From Bacillota bacterium (GTDB taxonomy: Bacteria; Bacillota; Limnochordia; Darwinibacteriales; Darwinibacteriaceae), in NCBI GenBank assembly GCA_012799115.1, contig JAAZLY010000224.1, positions 1 through 12,282 on the forward strand: a stretch of 12,282 nucleotides of DNA, written 5' to 3'. The notes under the pieces were generated by a model. It worked only from the letters and a program-made list of their open reading frames with translations, had not been told where the DNA came from and ran no database searches. Both the position numbers and the translations under genes were made by a program. Shown one piece after another: positions 5,254-12,282 of the stretch; positions within the stretch are counted from its first letter, which is position 1, and each line of letters starts with the position of its first letter.

Positions 5254-6234
5254 CTAGGATCCACCTTGCTGCCGATGCCCTTTCTTCGACTCTTCCTTAT
5301 CATTTGTCCTCTGCCAGTAGTTCACGGCGCTAATTCCCGCTACAACAAGGAGGAGCGCCCCGAAGATAGAGAGAGTCAACGACTCGTCGGGCAAAAGGAT
5401 GGCAGATAAAATGGCTCCAGCAATGGGGATTACAAAGCGGTAAATTGTGACTTCCCCTGCTCTGTTATGCTTTAGTAGCGTATACCAAATGGAAAAGGCC
5501 GCCGCAGACAAAACGGCCGAATAGACGAAGAGAAGCCAAAACAGAGGCGTCGGCGTGAGCCCCCCATTGATCAGTGCTGGAACACCGAGGGCTAAGAGGA
5601 GCAAGGAGCCGAAGATTAACTGATAGGCGTTGACGAGAATAGGGCTTAGGGTCTGACCTAACCCCTTGGCGCCAAAGGTTGCAATGGACATGGTAAGTCC
5701 CGCGAGTACAAGAAAACCTTCTCCCCGCAGCGTGAACTCCCAGCCTATCGCAGCGTTTGGTTGCCAGTTTACGAGTATGATACCTGCGAACCCGGCGACC
5801 AGTCCCAAGACTTTGCCCCAATTGAGGCCGTCGTCGCTATAGATCACCGGGGCAAAAACAACCACAAAGAAATTGCCCGCTGAGTTTAGAATGGCGCTCT
5901 TGATACCGCTCACCGCCGCGACACCATTGTAGAAGAAATAGTACTGCAGACCCGTCTGTACTAAACCCAAGACTAGAAGTGGCACTATACGCCTTGGGGC
6001 AATCCTGAGGGGTTTCCTAAGGATCAACTTTTGTACCACGAAGACCATCACGCCAGCCAAAAAGAACCTCGCACCAGCCAGTAACATGCGGGCTGATACA
6101 TCGGTTGGGGAAATCTGCAGTTCGGCATAGGTGAGCTTCAGTACAGGAAAGGCACTACCCCACAAAATACAGGCAATAACGGCCATCAAAGCTACGAAGT
6201 ACTTGTTCGTCCAGATCGTCTGTTGTTCCACCAT
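5254..6234 (-). CDS. EamA/DMT family permease (drug/metabolite exporter)
   Basis: A 326-residue integral membrane protein with about ten hydrophobic helices in two EamA repeats. The first begins FVALMAVIACILWGSAFPVLK (13-33), with the typical W-G-x-x-F/P signature; the second begins near RGEGFLVLAGLTMSIATFG (169-187). The cytoplasmic tail is short and charged (RTNDKEESKKGHRQQGGS). The family exports amino acids, nucleobases or other small metabolites by proton antiport; the substrate cannot be read from the sequence. The ATG at 6234 follows AGGG by 6 nt. The gene lies 128 bp downstream of the CofE-like gene and 56 bp upstream of the MFS-LuxR regulator. It is probably part of a two-gene sensor-exporter unit. 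Confidence 0.9.
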   Translation of the reverse strand: MVEQQTIWTNKYFVALMAVIACILWGSAFPVLKLTYAELQISPTDVSARMLLAGARFFLAGVMVFVVQKLILRKPLRIAPRRIVPLLVLGLVQTGLQYYFFYNGVAAVSGIKSAILNSAGNFFVVVFAPVIYSDDGLNWGKVLGLVAGFAGIILVNWQPNAAIGWEFTLRGEGFLVLAGLTMSIATFGAKGLGQTLSPILVNAYQLIFGSLLLLALGVPALINGGLTPTPLFWLLFVYSAVLSAAAFSIWYTLLKHNRAGEVTIYRFVIPIAGAILSAILLPDESLTLSIFGALLLVVAGISAVNYWQRTNDKEESKKGHRQQGGS

Positions 6235-6362
6235 CTCATTCCCTACTATGTAAAAGCTGCTTGATTACTTCAACAGAGGTACCCTCTTCCCTTCCCCATC
6301 ACCTTCTGTACCCCTGCGAGGGCTCATATCTGTATTATGGGGAGAAGAATGGGGCAATCGCT

Positions 6363-7094
6363 CTACAGGCTTGAGTCTACAACCACCCCTGCCGGCTGCG
6401 TTTCCTCTGCACGTCGAATGATCCCGATGGGAGTGCTCTCCGCAGACTGACCTAGAGGATTATCTTTCAAGAGTTTTGTCAGTAAGTTGATATCCACTTC
6501 AGGACCTGATACTCCCAGGATATTAACGCCTAGATCGTTGGCATCTATCACCGCCACATGGGCTCCCACCGCTTCCCTAATCTGCCGGGCCACGAGGTCT
6601 GGATCCTTTGGACCCAAGACTGCGTACTCATTGAAGGGAGGGATTGTGTTCTCTGTGGGACCGTCAATAGCCCTTGCCTTAGGACCACAGATCCGGTAGA
6701 AAAGGCCTTTAATGCCAAATAGCTTGCCGAGGGCTGCGATCACACTGGCAAAGATAATCTTCAGGGCACCAACTTCTTGAATGGCGAGTTCCATGGTCTC
6801 GGGCATACCCAGACCAATACCATAGGGTGATTTATGCACAAAGCGGCTTAGGAAAATGGCCAAACGGGAAGGCTTAATGTCGCTAATTCGAAAAGCCCGG
6901 CCCTGGGTAATGGCCACTACCTTTTCGCTTATAACAACCAGATCGTCCCTTTGCACAAGACCCTTCGTATAGCGCTGCACAACTTCAACGATGTTATCTG
7001 TAGCTTGAATCAGATCCGTCTGTACGGGGAATCGAAAATATGTTTGGCCCTCGATCTCTAGCGCCAACTTTTTCCCAGGATTCGCTTGCATCAT
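6363..7094 (-). CDS. CofE-like protein (coenzyme F420-0:L-glutamate ligase family)
   Basis: A 243-residue protein of the F420 gamma-glutamyl ligase family (PF01996/COG1478). Visible features are DDLVVISEKVVAITQGRA (50-67), matching the family's 'DVVVIAxKIVSxxxGR' strand and helix; a central GIKGLFYRICGPKARAIDGP (127-146); and a C-terminal part VIDANDLGVNILG (182-194) with acidic residues suited to metal binding, then NPLGQSAESTPIG. True CofE adds glutamates to F420-0 with GTP. Nothing else for F420 synthesis is in the window, and most Bacillota lack F420, so another acyl- or lactyl-phosphate-type substrate is possible. Its ATG shares an A with the stop codon of the AIR-synthase-like gene (TAATG), meaning translational coupling. 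A second ATG at 7091 is better placed relative to GGTGGAG and may be the real start. Family assignment is firm, function is not. Confidence 0.85.
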   Translation of the reverse strand: MMQANPGKKLALEIEGQTYFRFPVQTDLIQATDNIVEVVQRYTKGLVQRDDLVVISEKVVAITQGRAFRISDIKPSRLAIFLSRFVHKSPYGIGLGMPETMELAIQEVGALKIIFASVIAALGKLFGIKGLFYRICGPKARAIDGPTENTIPPFNEYAVLGPKDPDLVARQIREAVGAHVAVIDANDLGVNILGVSGPEVDINLLTKLLKDNPLGQSAESTPIGIIRRAEETQPAGVVVDSSL

Positions 7095-8092
7095 TACTCC
7101 ACCATTCTGTCAATTTTCGCAAAGAATTTCCACAGCTCGTCTTCTACGTGCGCTGTAATATCTTCGGTCTCTCCGTTCCTGCGTAGAACAACTGGATGAT
7201 CCCCTTCAGTAATTTGCCCCACAACAAAGGCTGGCACCTGAATTTCTCGTAATCCCTCCGTGAGCTCTTGCCCACGCGGAGTCACAATGAGCATCGACCC
7301 TGAGGAGAGCAGTTTTAGGGGATCGAGACCAAACTGTTCACAGATGGCCTGGGTCAACTTGGACATGGGAACCTGAGCTTCGTTAATCTCCGCGCCAACC
7401 CCAGCTGCCTGGCAAACCTCTCTAACCGCGCCCAGCAGGCCACCTTCTGTGATATCATGCATAGCGTGGACACCATATTCTGCGGCAAAAAGCCCTTCAG
7501 GCACCACAGAAAGCTGTTTGGTCAGAGACTCAATCTCCCCTTCTGGCACCTCAAAGGGTAGCAAGTGGGCAAAGTCCCGAGCCAAAATTGCGGCCGCTTC
7601 GATACCTACGCCCTTGGTAATCACAAGCTGGTCCCCTGGTCGGGCACCTTTCGATGTTACAAAGCGGCTCTTTGGGGCTCGACCAATTGCTGTGATGGAA
7701 ACGACAGGGTCTGCCACTTTGCTCGTGATCTCCGTATGTCCACCTATAACTTCCACCTCGAGGGCAGCTGCGGTAGTTTGAACATCCTCCATAATCTGAT
7801 GGACTTCATCTTCCTGAATATGTTCTGGGAGCAGAAGGACGACCTGTACACCAACGGGCGTACCTCCATTGGCAGCCAGATCGTTACAGGCCACGTGGAC
7901 TGCGAGCTCCCCGATACCTGCTACCGCACCTGTAATTGGATCGCTTGTCACTAGGCAAACTTCGTCACCAAAATCAATGACAGCACAATCTTCCCCAAGT
8001 CCGGCGTGGACCAAGACGTCATCACGGAAAAACTGGATGGTGGATAACACCATCCTCTCAAGCATATCCCCTGATAGTTTCCCTATTTTCAA
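7094..8092 (-). CDS. AIR synthase / HypE-like ATP-binding protein, function unknown
   Basis: A 332-residue protein of the PurM/HypE/ThiL/SelD superfamily. N-terminal AIRS domain: GLGEDCAVIDFGD (31-43), VTSDPITG (48-55), CNDLAANGG (69-77), GGHTEIT (117-123). C-terminal domain: KGARPGDQLVITKGVGIEA and HDITEGGLLGAV. These are the ATP- and Mg-binding Asp/Gly motifs of the superfamily. HypE ends in a catalytic C-terminal cysteine; this protein ends KIDRMVE, so it is not a functional HypE. Thiamine-phosphate kinase and selenophosphate synthase signatures are also not complete. The start is TTG at 8092, overlapping the TGA of pyk by four bases (TTGA); it yields MKIGKL, the usual start of this subgroup, while an ATG at residue 10 would cut it. 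It probably acts with the CofE-like protein encoded next, perhaps as a kinase or amidation step; this is inference. Confidence 0.85.
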   Translation of the reverse strand: MKIGKLSGDMLERMVLSTIQFFRDDVLVHAGLGEDCAVIDFGDEVCLVTSDPITGAVAGIGELAVHVACNDLAANGGTPVGVQVVLLLPEHIQEDEVHQIMEDVQTTAAALEVEVIGGHTEITSKVADPVVSITAIGRAPKSRFVTSKGARPGDQLVITKGVGIEAAAILARDFAHLLPFEVPEGEIESLTKQLSVVPEGLFAAEYGVHAMHDITEGGLLGAVREVCQAAGVGAEINEAQVPMSKLTQAICEQFGLDPLKLLSSGSMLIVTPRGQELTEGLREIQVPAFVVGQITEGDHPVVLRRNGETEDITAHVEDELWKFFAKIDRMVE

Positions 8093-9510
8093 AAGCTCTC
8101 AACCTTTCGCACCTGCAACATGTTCGTGGTTCCTGGCACACCAAAGGATGAACCAGTAATGATCGTAACCACATCGCCAGAGGTAAGGAGTCCACACTCA
8201 ATAGCGCTTTGGATGGCCTCGTGAATCGACTCTTCAACGTCACCCATCTTCTCCTGGTGAACCGCTACGACGCCCCAAGACATAGCCAATTGACGAACTA
8301 CATGTTCGTTTTGGGAAATGGCCAGGATGGCTGCCTTAGGTCGCTTTTGAGAGATGGAACGTGCTGTGGCCCCTGAGAACGTTGCGCAAACTATGGTGTT
8401 TAGGCTCAAGTCATGGGTCACCTGGCAGGCGGCTAGTGTGACTGCTTGATCAATCTCGCTGCGGGCTTCATTCGCCTTGTCTCGCAAGATCGCTCCATAA
8501 TCTATTACTTGTTCCATCCGACAGGCGATTCTATCCATAACTTGTACAGCCCGGACCGGATATCGACCCATAGCAGTCTCGCCCGAAAGCATGACACAAT
8601 CGGTTCCTTCAAAGATCGCGCTGGCGACGTCTGTTACCTCAGCTCGGGTGGGTCTTGGATTACGAATCATCGAATCGAGCATTTGGGTCGCGGTAATTAC
8701 CGGTTTACCCGCGCGATTACACTTACGAATCAACATGCGCTGGGCTAGAGGTACCTCTTCTGCCGCGATCTCTACACCCAGGTCACCCCTGGCTACCATA
8801 ATACCGTCGGCGGCTGCGATGATCTCATCGATATTCCGCAGACCAGAATTACTTTCAATCTTAGCAATAATCTTCTGATGTCCCCCGGCCGCTAGGATCA
8901 TGTTTCTTACTTCCTCTACATGTTCCCCTTTTCGCACAAAGGAGGCTGCGATCCAGTCTACGCCATGCTTAACTCCAAAGCGAATGTGCTCAGCATCTTC
9001 CTTGGTGATGGCCGGCAGGTCCACATCCACACCAGGGAGGGAGATACCTTTGCGGGAGCTTAGTTCTCCACCGATTACGACCTGACAGATTACGTCAGGA
9101 CCCTTGATCTCGTGGACCCGAAGCTCGAGAAGACCATCGTCTATGTAAATGACCGAGCCTGGGCGTAGATCCCGATTGAGATGGGGGTAATCGACGTAAA
9201 TCTTTGTCTCGTCACCTTCATAAGGTTCAACGGTTAAGGTGTATTCCTGACCGGGGATCAACTCCACAGGTCCGTTTTTCAGACGGCCCACACGGATTTT
9301 CGGTCCCTGGATATCTAGAAGTAAGGCTAAATTGGCGCCTACCTCCTTTGCCGCTTCCCTGAGATTTTCAATCCTTCGCAAATGCTCATCTAGGGCACCA
9401 TGGGAGAAGTTTAGCCTGGCCACATTCATTCCGGCTCGAAGCAAAGCCCGAATGGTCTCAGGGCTTTCACTGGCTGGCCCTATAGTACACACAATCTTGG
9501 TCTTGCGCAT
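8089..9510 (-). CDS. pyk: Pyruvate kinase
   Basis: A 473-residue enzyme converting phosphoenolpyruvate and ADP to pyruvate and ATP, the last glycolytic step. Motifs: KIVCTIGPAS (5-14), NFSHG (34-38), the active-site IIAKIES (214-220, Lys217 and Glu219), MVARGDLGVEI (238-248), ITATQMLDSM (272-281) and MLSGETA (307-313). The loop DIQGPKIRVG (66-75) has Gln69, Lys71 and Val74; by comparison with muscle enzyme position 117 (Glu in potassium-dependent forms, Lys here), this is the potassium-independent class. The length matches the core A/B/C-domain enzyme; the additional C-terminal PEP-utiliser domain found in Bacillus pyruvate kinases is absent. ATG at 9510 follows AGGAGGT by 5 nt, 19 bp after pfkA. 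Its stop overlaps the next gene's start. Confidence 0.98.
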   Translation of the reverse strand: MRKTKIVCTIGPASESPETIRALLRAGMNVARLNFSHGALDEHLRRIENLREAAKEVGANLALLLDIQGPKIRVGRLKNGPVELIPGQEYTLTVEPYEGDETKIYVDYPHLNRDLRPGSVIYIDDGLLELRVHEIKGPDVICQVVIGGELSSRKGISLPGVDVDLPAITKEDAEHIRFGVKHGVDWIAASFVRKGEHVEEVRNMILAAGGHQKIIAKIESNSGLRNIDEIIAAADGIMVARGDLGVEIAAEEVPLAQRMLIRKCNRAGKPVITATQMLDSMIRNPRPTRAEVTDVASAIFEGTDCVMLSGETAMGRYPVRAVQVMDRIACRMEQVIDYGAILRDKANEARSEIDQAVTLAACQVTHDLSLNTIVCATFSGATARSISQKRPKAAILAISQNEHVVRQLAMSWGVVAVHQEKMGDVEESIHEAIQSAIECGLLTSGDVVTIITGSSFGVPGTTNMLQVRKVESF

Positions 9511-9529
9511 AGTCGACCTCCTATTTTAT

Positions 9530-10525
9530 CTAGATCGATGAGAGAATGTTCGACAGATGATAATAATCAAGGTTCAGCTGTTTCTCCTGTGCTAGGACAT
9601 ACGCTAGATCAAAGGACTTCACAACCTGATCCACTTCGCCCAGCATCTTACCACTCTTTCCTTGGTAGACCAGCTCCACAGCGTGGTAGCTTAGACGACT
9701 AGCCAAGAGACGATCGCGAACAGTTGGAGCACCGCCCCGTTGAATATGACCTAGAATTGTTATCCGAGTATCGAATCCGGCCTTTTCTTGTATGTAACGC
9801 CCAATTTCCAGCGAAGGGCTCTCTTCACCCTGTTGACCCGATATAGGCCGGACACCTTCAGCCACCATCACGATATTATAGGTTTTCCCCATGCTATTGG
9901 CCTTTTGGATCTGTTGGCAAACTTGCTCTAAATCATAGGGAACTTCAGGGATCAAAATCACATCCGCTCCCCCAGCCAGTCCCGAATAAAGAGCAATGTA
10001 GCCTGAAGCGCGGCCCATCACCTCAACGACGTAAACCCGTTCATGACTGCTTGCTGTGTCACGGAGTTTGTTCACGGCTTCCATTACCGTATTTACCGCG
10101 GTATCAAAACCAATAGAGTAGTCCGTACAAGGAATGTCATTATCAATGGTTGCAGGGATACAAATCACCTTGACTCCCATTTCTTCAAGACTCAAAGCAC
10201 CCCTAAAGGACCCGTCTCCACCAATTACGATCAAAGAATCAATACCGTGTTTCTCTAGCATGTCCACAGCTTTAGCGCGTCCTTCAGGCGTCCTAAAGTG
10301 ATCTGAACGGGCGCTTTTTAGGATGGTGCCCCCTCTTTGAATAATACCTGATACAGTCCGACTATCCATGGGTTCAATCTCCCCACGAATCAGTCCATGA
10401 TAGCCGCGATAAACGGCCCAGGGCTCTAGATTATAATGAAGGGCAGCCCGTACAATTGTACGCACCGCTGCGTTCATGCCTGGTGCATCGCCTCCGCTGG
10501 TTAATACTCCTATTCTTCGACCCAT
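9530..10525 (-). CDS. pfkA: ATP-dependent 6-phosphofructokinase
   Basis: A 331-residue enzyme phosphorylating fructose 6-phosphate to fructose 1,6-bisphosphate. Motifs: GVLTSGGDAPGMNAAVR (6-22), ATP-binding IGGDGSFRG (101-109) with Gly after Asp104, catalytic PATIDND (124-130), MGRASGYIA (170-178), VAEGVRP (221-227) and GHIQRGG (259-265). Gly at the GGDG position and Ala before TIDND (not Lys) indicate ATP rather than pyrophosphate as donor. Where bacillar enzymes read TIDNDIPGTD, this one has Cys133 instead of Gly. It is slightly longer than the 319-residue Geobacillus enzyme, mainly through a loop at about 227-238 and the C terminus. ATG at 10525 follows GGGGGAG by 6 nt. Directly followed by pyk, a classic pair in Bacillota. 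Confidence 0.98.
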   Translation of the reverse strand: MGRRIGVLTSGGDAPGMNAAVRTIVRAALHYNLEPWAVYRGYHGLIRGEIEPMDSRTVSGIIQRGGTILKSARSDHFRTPEGRAKAVDMLEKHGIDSLIVIGGDGSFRGALSLEEMGVKVICIPATIDNDIPCTDYSIGFDTAVNTVMEAVNKLRDTASSHERVYVVEVMGRASGYIALYSGLAGGADVILIPEVPYDLEQVCQQIQKANSMGKTYNIVMVAEGVRPISGQQGEESPSLEIGRYIQEKAGFDTRITILGHIQRGGAPTVRDRLLASRLSYHAVELVYQGKSGKMLGEVDQVVKSFDLAYVLAQEKQLNLDYYHLSNILSSI

Positions 10526-10552
10526 ATCGATCTCCCCCTTTGTTCACTATCC

Positions 10553-11521
10553 CTACAAATCCGCCATAGCCTTCTCGTTAAACTTCCCAATTTGGCGAAA
10601 ACGTGCCAAACGTTCCTCAAGTAAGACTTCTAGGGGCTTTTTGACAATTGTTGCAAGATACCGCCTGATGAAAGACCGCATCTGCAGTCCTGTAGTAACA
10701 TGATCCCGGTGAGCTCCCCCTAATGGCTCTGTAATCACATCATCAATAATGCCAAACTTCAAGAGGTCTGTTGGCGTCAAGCGGAGCAATTGCGCCGCTT
10801 CGGCCGCCCTCGAAGAATCACGCCACAGAATCGTAGCGCACATCTCAGGCGAGATCACGGAATACCAGGCATTCTCCAGCATTAAGATGCGATCGCCCAC
10901 ACCTAGGGCCAATGCTCCTCCGGAACCTCCCTCTCCAGTAATAATCGAAAGAATCGGAGTCTTCAGGAACGACATCTCCTCAATGCACTGAGCAATCACA
11001 AGTCCCTGCCCTCGTTCTTCTGCCTCAATACCGGGGTAAGCACCCACGACATCGATGAGGGTGATGATAGGGCGACCAAACTTCTCAGCCTGTTTCATAA
11101 GGCGAAGTGCCTTACGGTACCCTTCAGGATGGGGGAGTCCAAAGTTCCTTGCAATATTATCCTTTGTATCCCTTCCCTTTTGGGGCCCAATCACGGTCAC
11201 AGGCTGACCTTCAAAAAGGGCAACCCCGCCTACGATTGCCCTATCGTCTCTGTAACTTCGATCACCGTGAAACTCCACAAAGTCATCAAAGAGAAGGTTA
11301 ATATAATCTAGAGTCGTTGGGCGTTTTGGATGGCGGGCCATGGTAACCCTTTGGAATGGAGTTAGGTTGGCGTAAATCTCCTTACGCAACTTCGATGCCT
11401 TCCGCTCTAGAGTCTTGATTTCATCTGTAAAATCCATATCCGAACTATGGACAAACTGTTTCAACTCACTGATCCTAGCTTCTAGTTCTAGGACAGGTTT
11501 TTCCCATTCAAATGCTTGCAT
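10553..11521 (-). CDS. accA: Acetyl-CoA carboxylase carboxyltransferase subunit alpha
   Basis: A 322-residue subunit that, with AccD, moves the carboxyl group from carboxybiotin to acetyl-CoA, giving malonyl-CoA for fatty acid synthesis. Motifs: LTPFQRVTMARHPKRP (53-68), EFHGDR (83-88), GRDTKDNIARNFGLPHPEGY (116-135), GAYPGIEAEERGQG (160-173) and GEGGSGGALALGVGD (196-210). A GTG at 11530 is in frame, but AGGTG (11528-11532) lies 6 nt before the ATG at 11521 and overlaps the GTG, so 11521 is chosen. It begins 9 bp after the accD stop. Odd residues compared with E. coli and Bacillus: DVVGAYPG where DTPGAYPG is normal (157-164), SPEMCA where SPEGCA or SPEGAA is normal (224-229), and IGPQKGRD where IGHQKGRD is usual. 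Confidence 0.97.
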   Translation of the reverse strand: MQAFEWEKPVLELEARISELKQFVHSSDMDFTDEIKTLERKASKLRKEIYANLTPFQRVTMARHPKRPTTLDYINLLFDDFVEFHGDRSYRDDRAIVGGVALFEGQPVTVIGPQKGRDTKDNIARNFGLPHPEGYRKALRLMKQAEKFGRPIITLIDVVGAYPGIEAEERGQGLVIAQCIEEMSFLKTPILSIITGEGGSGGALALGVGDRILMLENAWYSVISPEMCATILWRDSSRAAEAAQLLRLTPTDLLKFGIIDDVITEPLGGAHRDHVTTGLQMRSFIRRYLATIVKKPLEVLLEERLARFRQIGKFNEKAMADL

Positions 11522-11527
11522 CTCCCT

Positions 11528-11532
11528 CACCT
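11528..11532 (-). promoter_or_regulatory. Ribosome binding site deciding the accA start
   Basis: AGGTG on the minus strand (within AGGTGAGGG) is 6 nt before ATG 11521. The in-frame GTG at 11528-11530 overlaps it and would be left with only a poor site. Confidence 0.65.
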
Positions 11533-12282
11533 ACCTATGCCACTCTAAGAGACGCCCAACGTAGTTCAACATGCGGTCTCTGGTCACGATAGCATCAATC
11601 ATACCATGTTCGAGGGCGTATTCTGCGGTTTGAAAACCCTGGGGCAACTTCTGGCGCGTCGTTTCTTCTACAATGCGCGGGCCAGCAAAACCAACCAGAG
11701 CACCAGGTTCGGCAAGAATAATGTCGCCTAGAGAGGCAAAGCTAGCATAGATGCCACCCATAGTGGGATGGGTTAAGACTGAGATGAACAAAAGTCCAGC
11801 TCGACTGTGCTTACCCACGGCTTGAGCCGTCTTAGCCATCTGCATCAGACTAAAGATTCCTTCATGCATCCGGGCCCCACCGCCGCCGCCAGAGAAGATC
11901 ACGACAGGGAGCTTCTCCTCAAGGGCTTTTTCAAAGCCCCGCACTAATTGCTCGCCGACGACAGAACCCATACTACCACCAATAAAGGAAAAGTCAATAA
12001 CGCCCAAGATACAGGGCGAGCCCTGAATAACCGCTTTGCCAATCAGGCTTGCATCATCAAGACCAGTTTGCTCTTGCGCTTGGCTAATTTTCTCGGCATA
12101 ACCGGGAAACTCAATAGGATCCGCTGACACCAGCGGAGTGAAGGCCTGGAAGTCTTCAGGTTCAGTCAACATCGCCAAACGCTTACGTGCGGTGATCCTA
12201 AAGTGATGACCACAGCTGGGGCAAAGAAAGGCTTCTTTGTCCAGTTCCTTGTTGAAAATCATCTTGCCGCAACAATCGCAGC
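11531..12282 (-). CDS. accD: Acetyl-CoA carboxylase carboxyltransferase subunit beta (5' end cut by window edge)
   Basis: The frame stays open to the right edge; an ATG at 12262 is internal, because the bases before it encode CDCCGK, the first half of the AccD zinc finger. With CPSC downstream this gives the family's C-x2-C-x15-C-x2-C finger. About 30 N-terminal residues are probably missing, judged from the Bacillus protein. Further motifs: GSMGSVVGE, GARMHEGIFSLMQMAKT, the SVLTHPTMGG segment, ASLGDIILAEPGALVGFAGP and QKLPQGFQTAEYALEHGMID. It forms the heterotetrameric carboxyltransferase with AccA, encoded 9 bp downstream. The glycine loop is unusual: five consecutive Gly codons (11876-11890) precede Ala-Arg-Met, one residue more than the F-x-A-S-G-G-A-R-M of E. 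coli and Bacillus. Confidence 0.97.
   Translation of the reverse strand, partial: CDCCGKMIFNKELDKEAFLCPSCGHHFRITARKRLAMLTEPEDFQAFTPLVSADPIEFPGYAEKISQAQEQTGLDDASLIGKAVIQGSPCILGVIDFSFIGGSMGSVVGEQLVRGFEKALEEKLPVVIFSGGGGGARMHEGIFSLMQMAKTAQAVGKHSRAGLLFISVLTHPTMGGIYASFASLGDIILAEPGALVGFAGPRIVEETTRQKLPQGFQTAEYALEHGMIDAIVTRDRMLNYVGRLLEWHR

Noticed and set aside
6235..6362. Possible promoter before the EamA gene
   Set aside because: The best candidate (TTGAAG, 17 bp, CATAGT) matches only four of six bases in each hexamer and would leave almost no leader before the ATG. No terminator was seen there either.
7094..8092. Annotation as HypE (hydrogenase maturation)
   Set aside because: The required C-terminal cysteine is missing and no other hyp genes are present.

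Overview
The window looks like chromosomal DNA of an anaerobic, Gram-positive-type bacterium, most likely Bacillota of the clostridial or a related deep branch. This is inferred from strong AGGAGG-type ribosome binding sites, frequent TTG and GTG starts, the accD-accA-pfkA-pyk gene order, and ferredoxin-type ATPases next to NifX-like and DUF5320 genes, which are typical of anaerobes. The species cannot be named from the sequence. All twelve convincing genes lie on the minus strand, so transcription runs from right to left. Both ends of the window cut a gene.

Right part (about 12282 to 8089): a central-metabolism operon, accD (5' end outside the window), accA, pfkA and pyk. It pairs the carboxyltransferase half of acetyl-CoA carboxylase with the two committed, regulated enzymes of lower glycolysis. 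Gaps are 9 to about 27 bp, with no terminators. It continues without a break into an AIR-synthase/HypE-like protein (TTG start overlapping the pyk stop) and a CofE-like (F420:glutamate ligase family) protein (TAATG overlap). These two unusual enzymes therefore appear translationally linked to glycolysis.

Middle part (about 6234 to 3797): an EamA/DMT-type exporter, then a 12-TM MFS-like protein with a LuxR-type DNA-binding domain fused to its C terminus, probably a membrane-bound regulator. The block ends in a terminator hairpin at 3714-3740, with a second strong hairpin just before it. No terminator was seen in 6235-6362 or 5198-5253, so transcription could run through from the metabolic operon. 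No convincing promoter was seen there either.

Then two small membrane proteins of unknown function follow: a DUF3592-like protein and a two-TM protein with a C-terminal zinc ribbon. They end in a near-ideal intrinsic terminator at 2491-2524.

Left part (about 2486 to 1): a consensus promoter (TTGACA, 16 bp, TATAAT) flanked by two copies of a 17-nt repeat containing a CATATG-centred palindrome, probably operators. It drives a compact operon: DUF5320 protein, DUF134/UPF0251 DNA-binding protein, NifX-like protein, and two tandem MinD-type ATPases with inserted 2x[4Fe-4S] ferredoxin domains. The second ATPase runs off the left edge. The last four genes overlap or nearly touch. The set resembles a metallocluster (Fe-S) handling or insertion system of unknown client and is the most interesting part of the window.

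No RNA genes, CRISPR arrays, insertion sequences or phage genes were seen. No gene-free stretch exceeds 300 bases; the longest gaps are about 145 to 156 bp and hold the promoter, operators and terminators described below.
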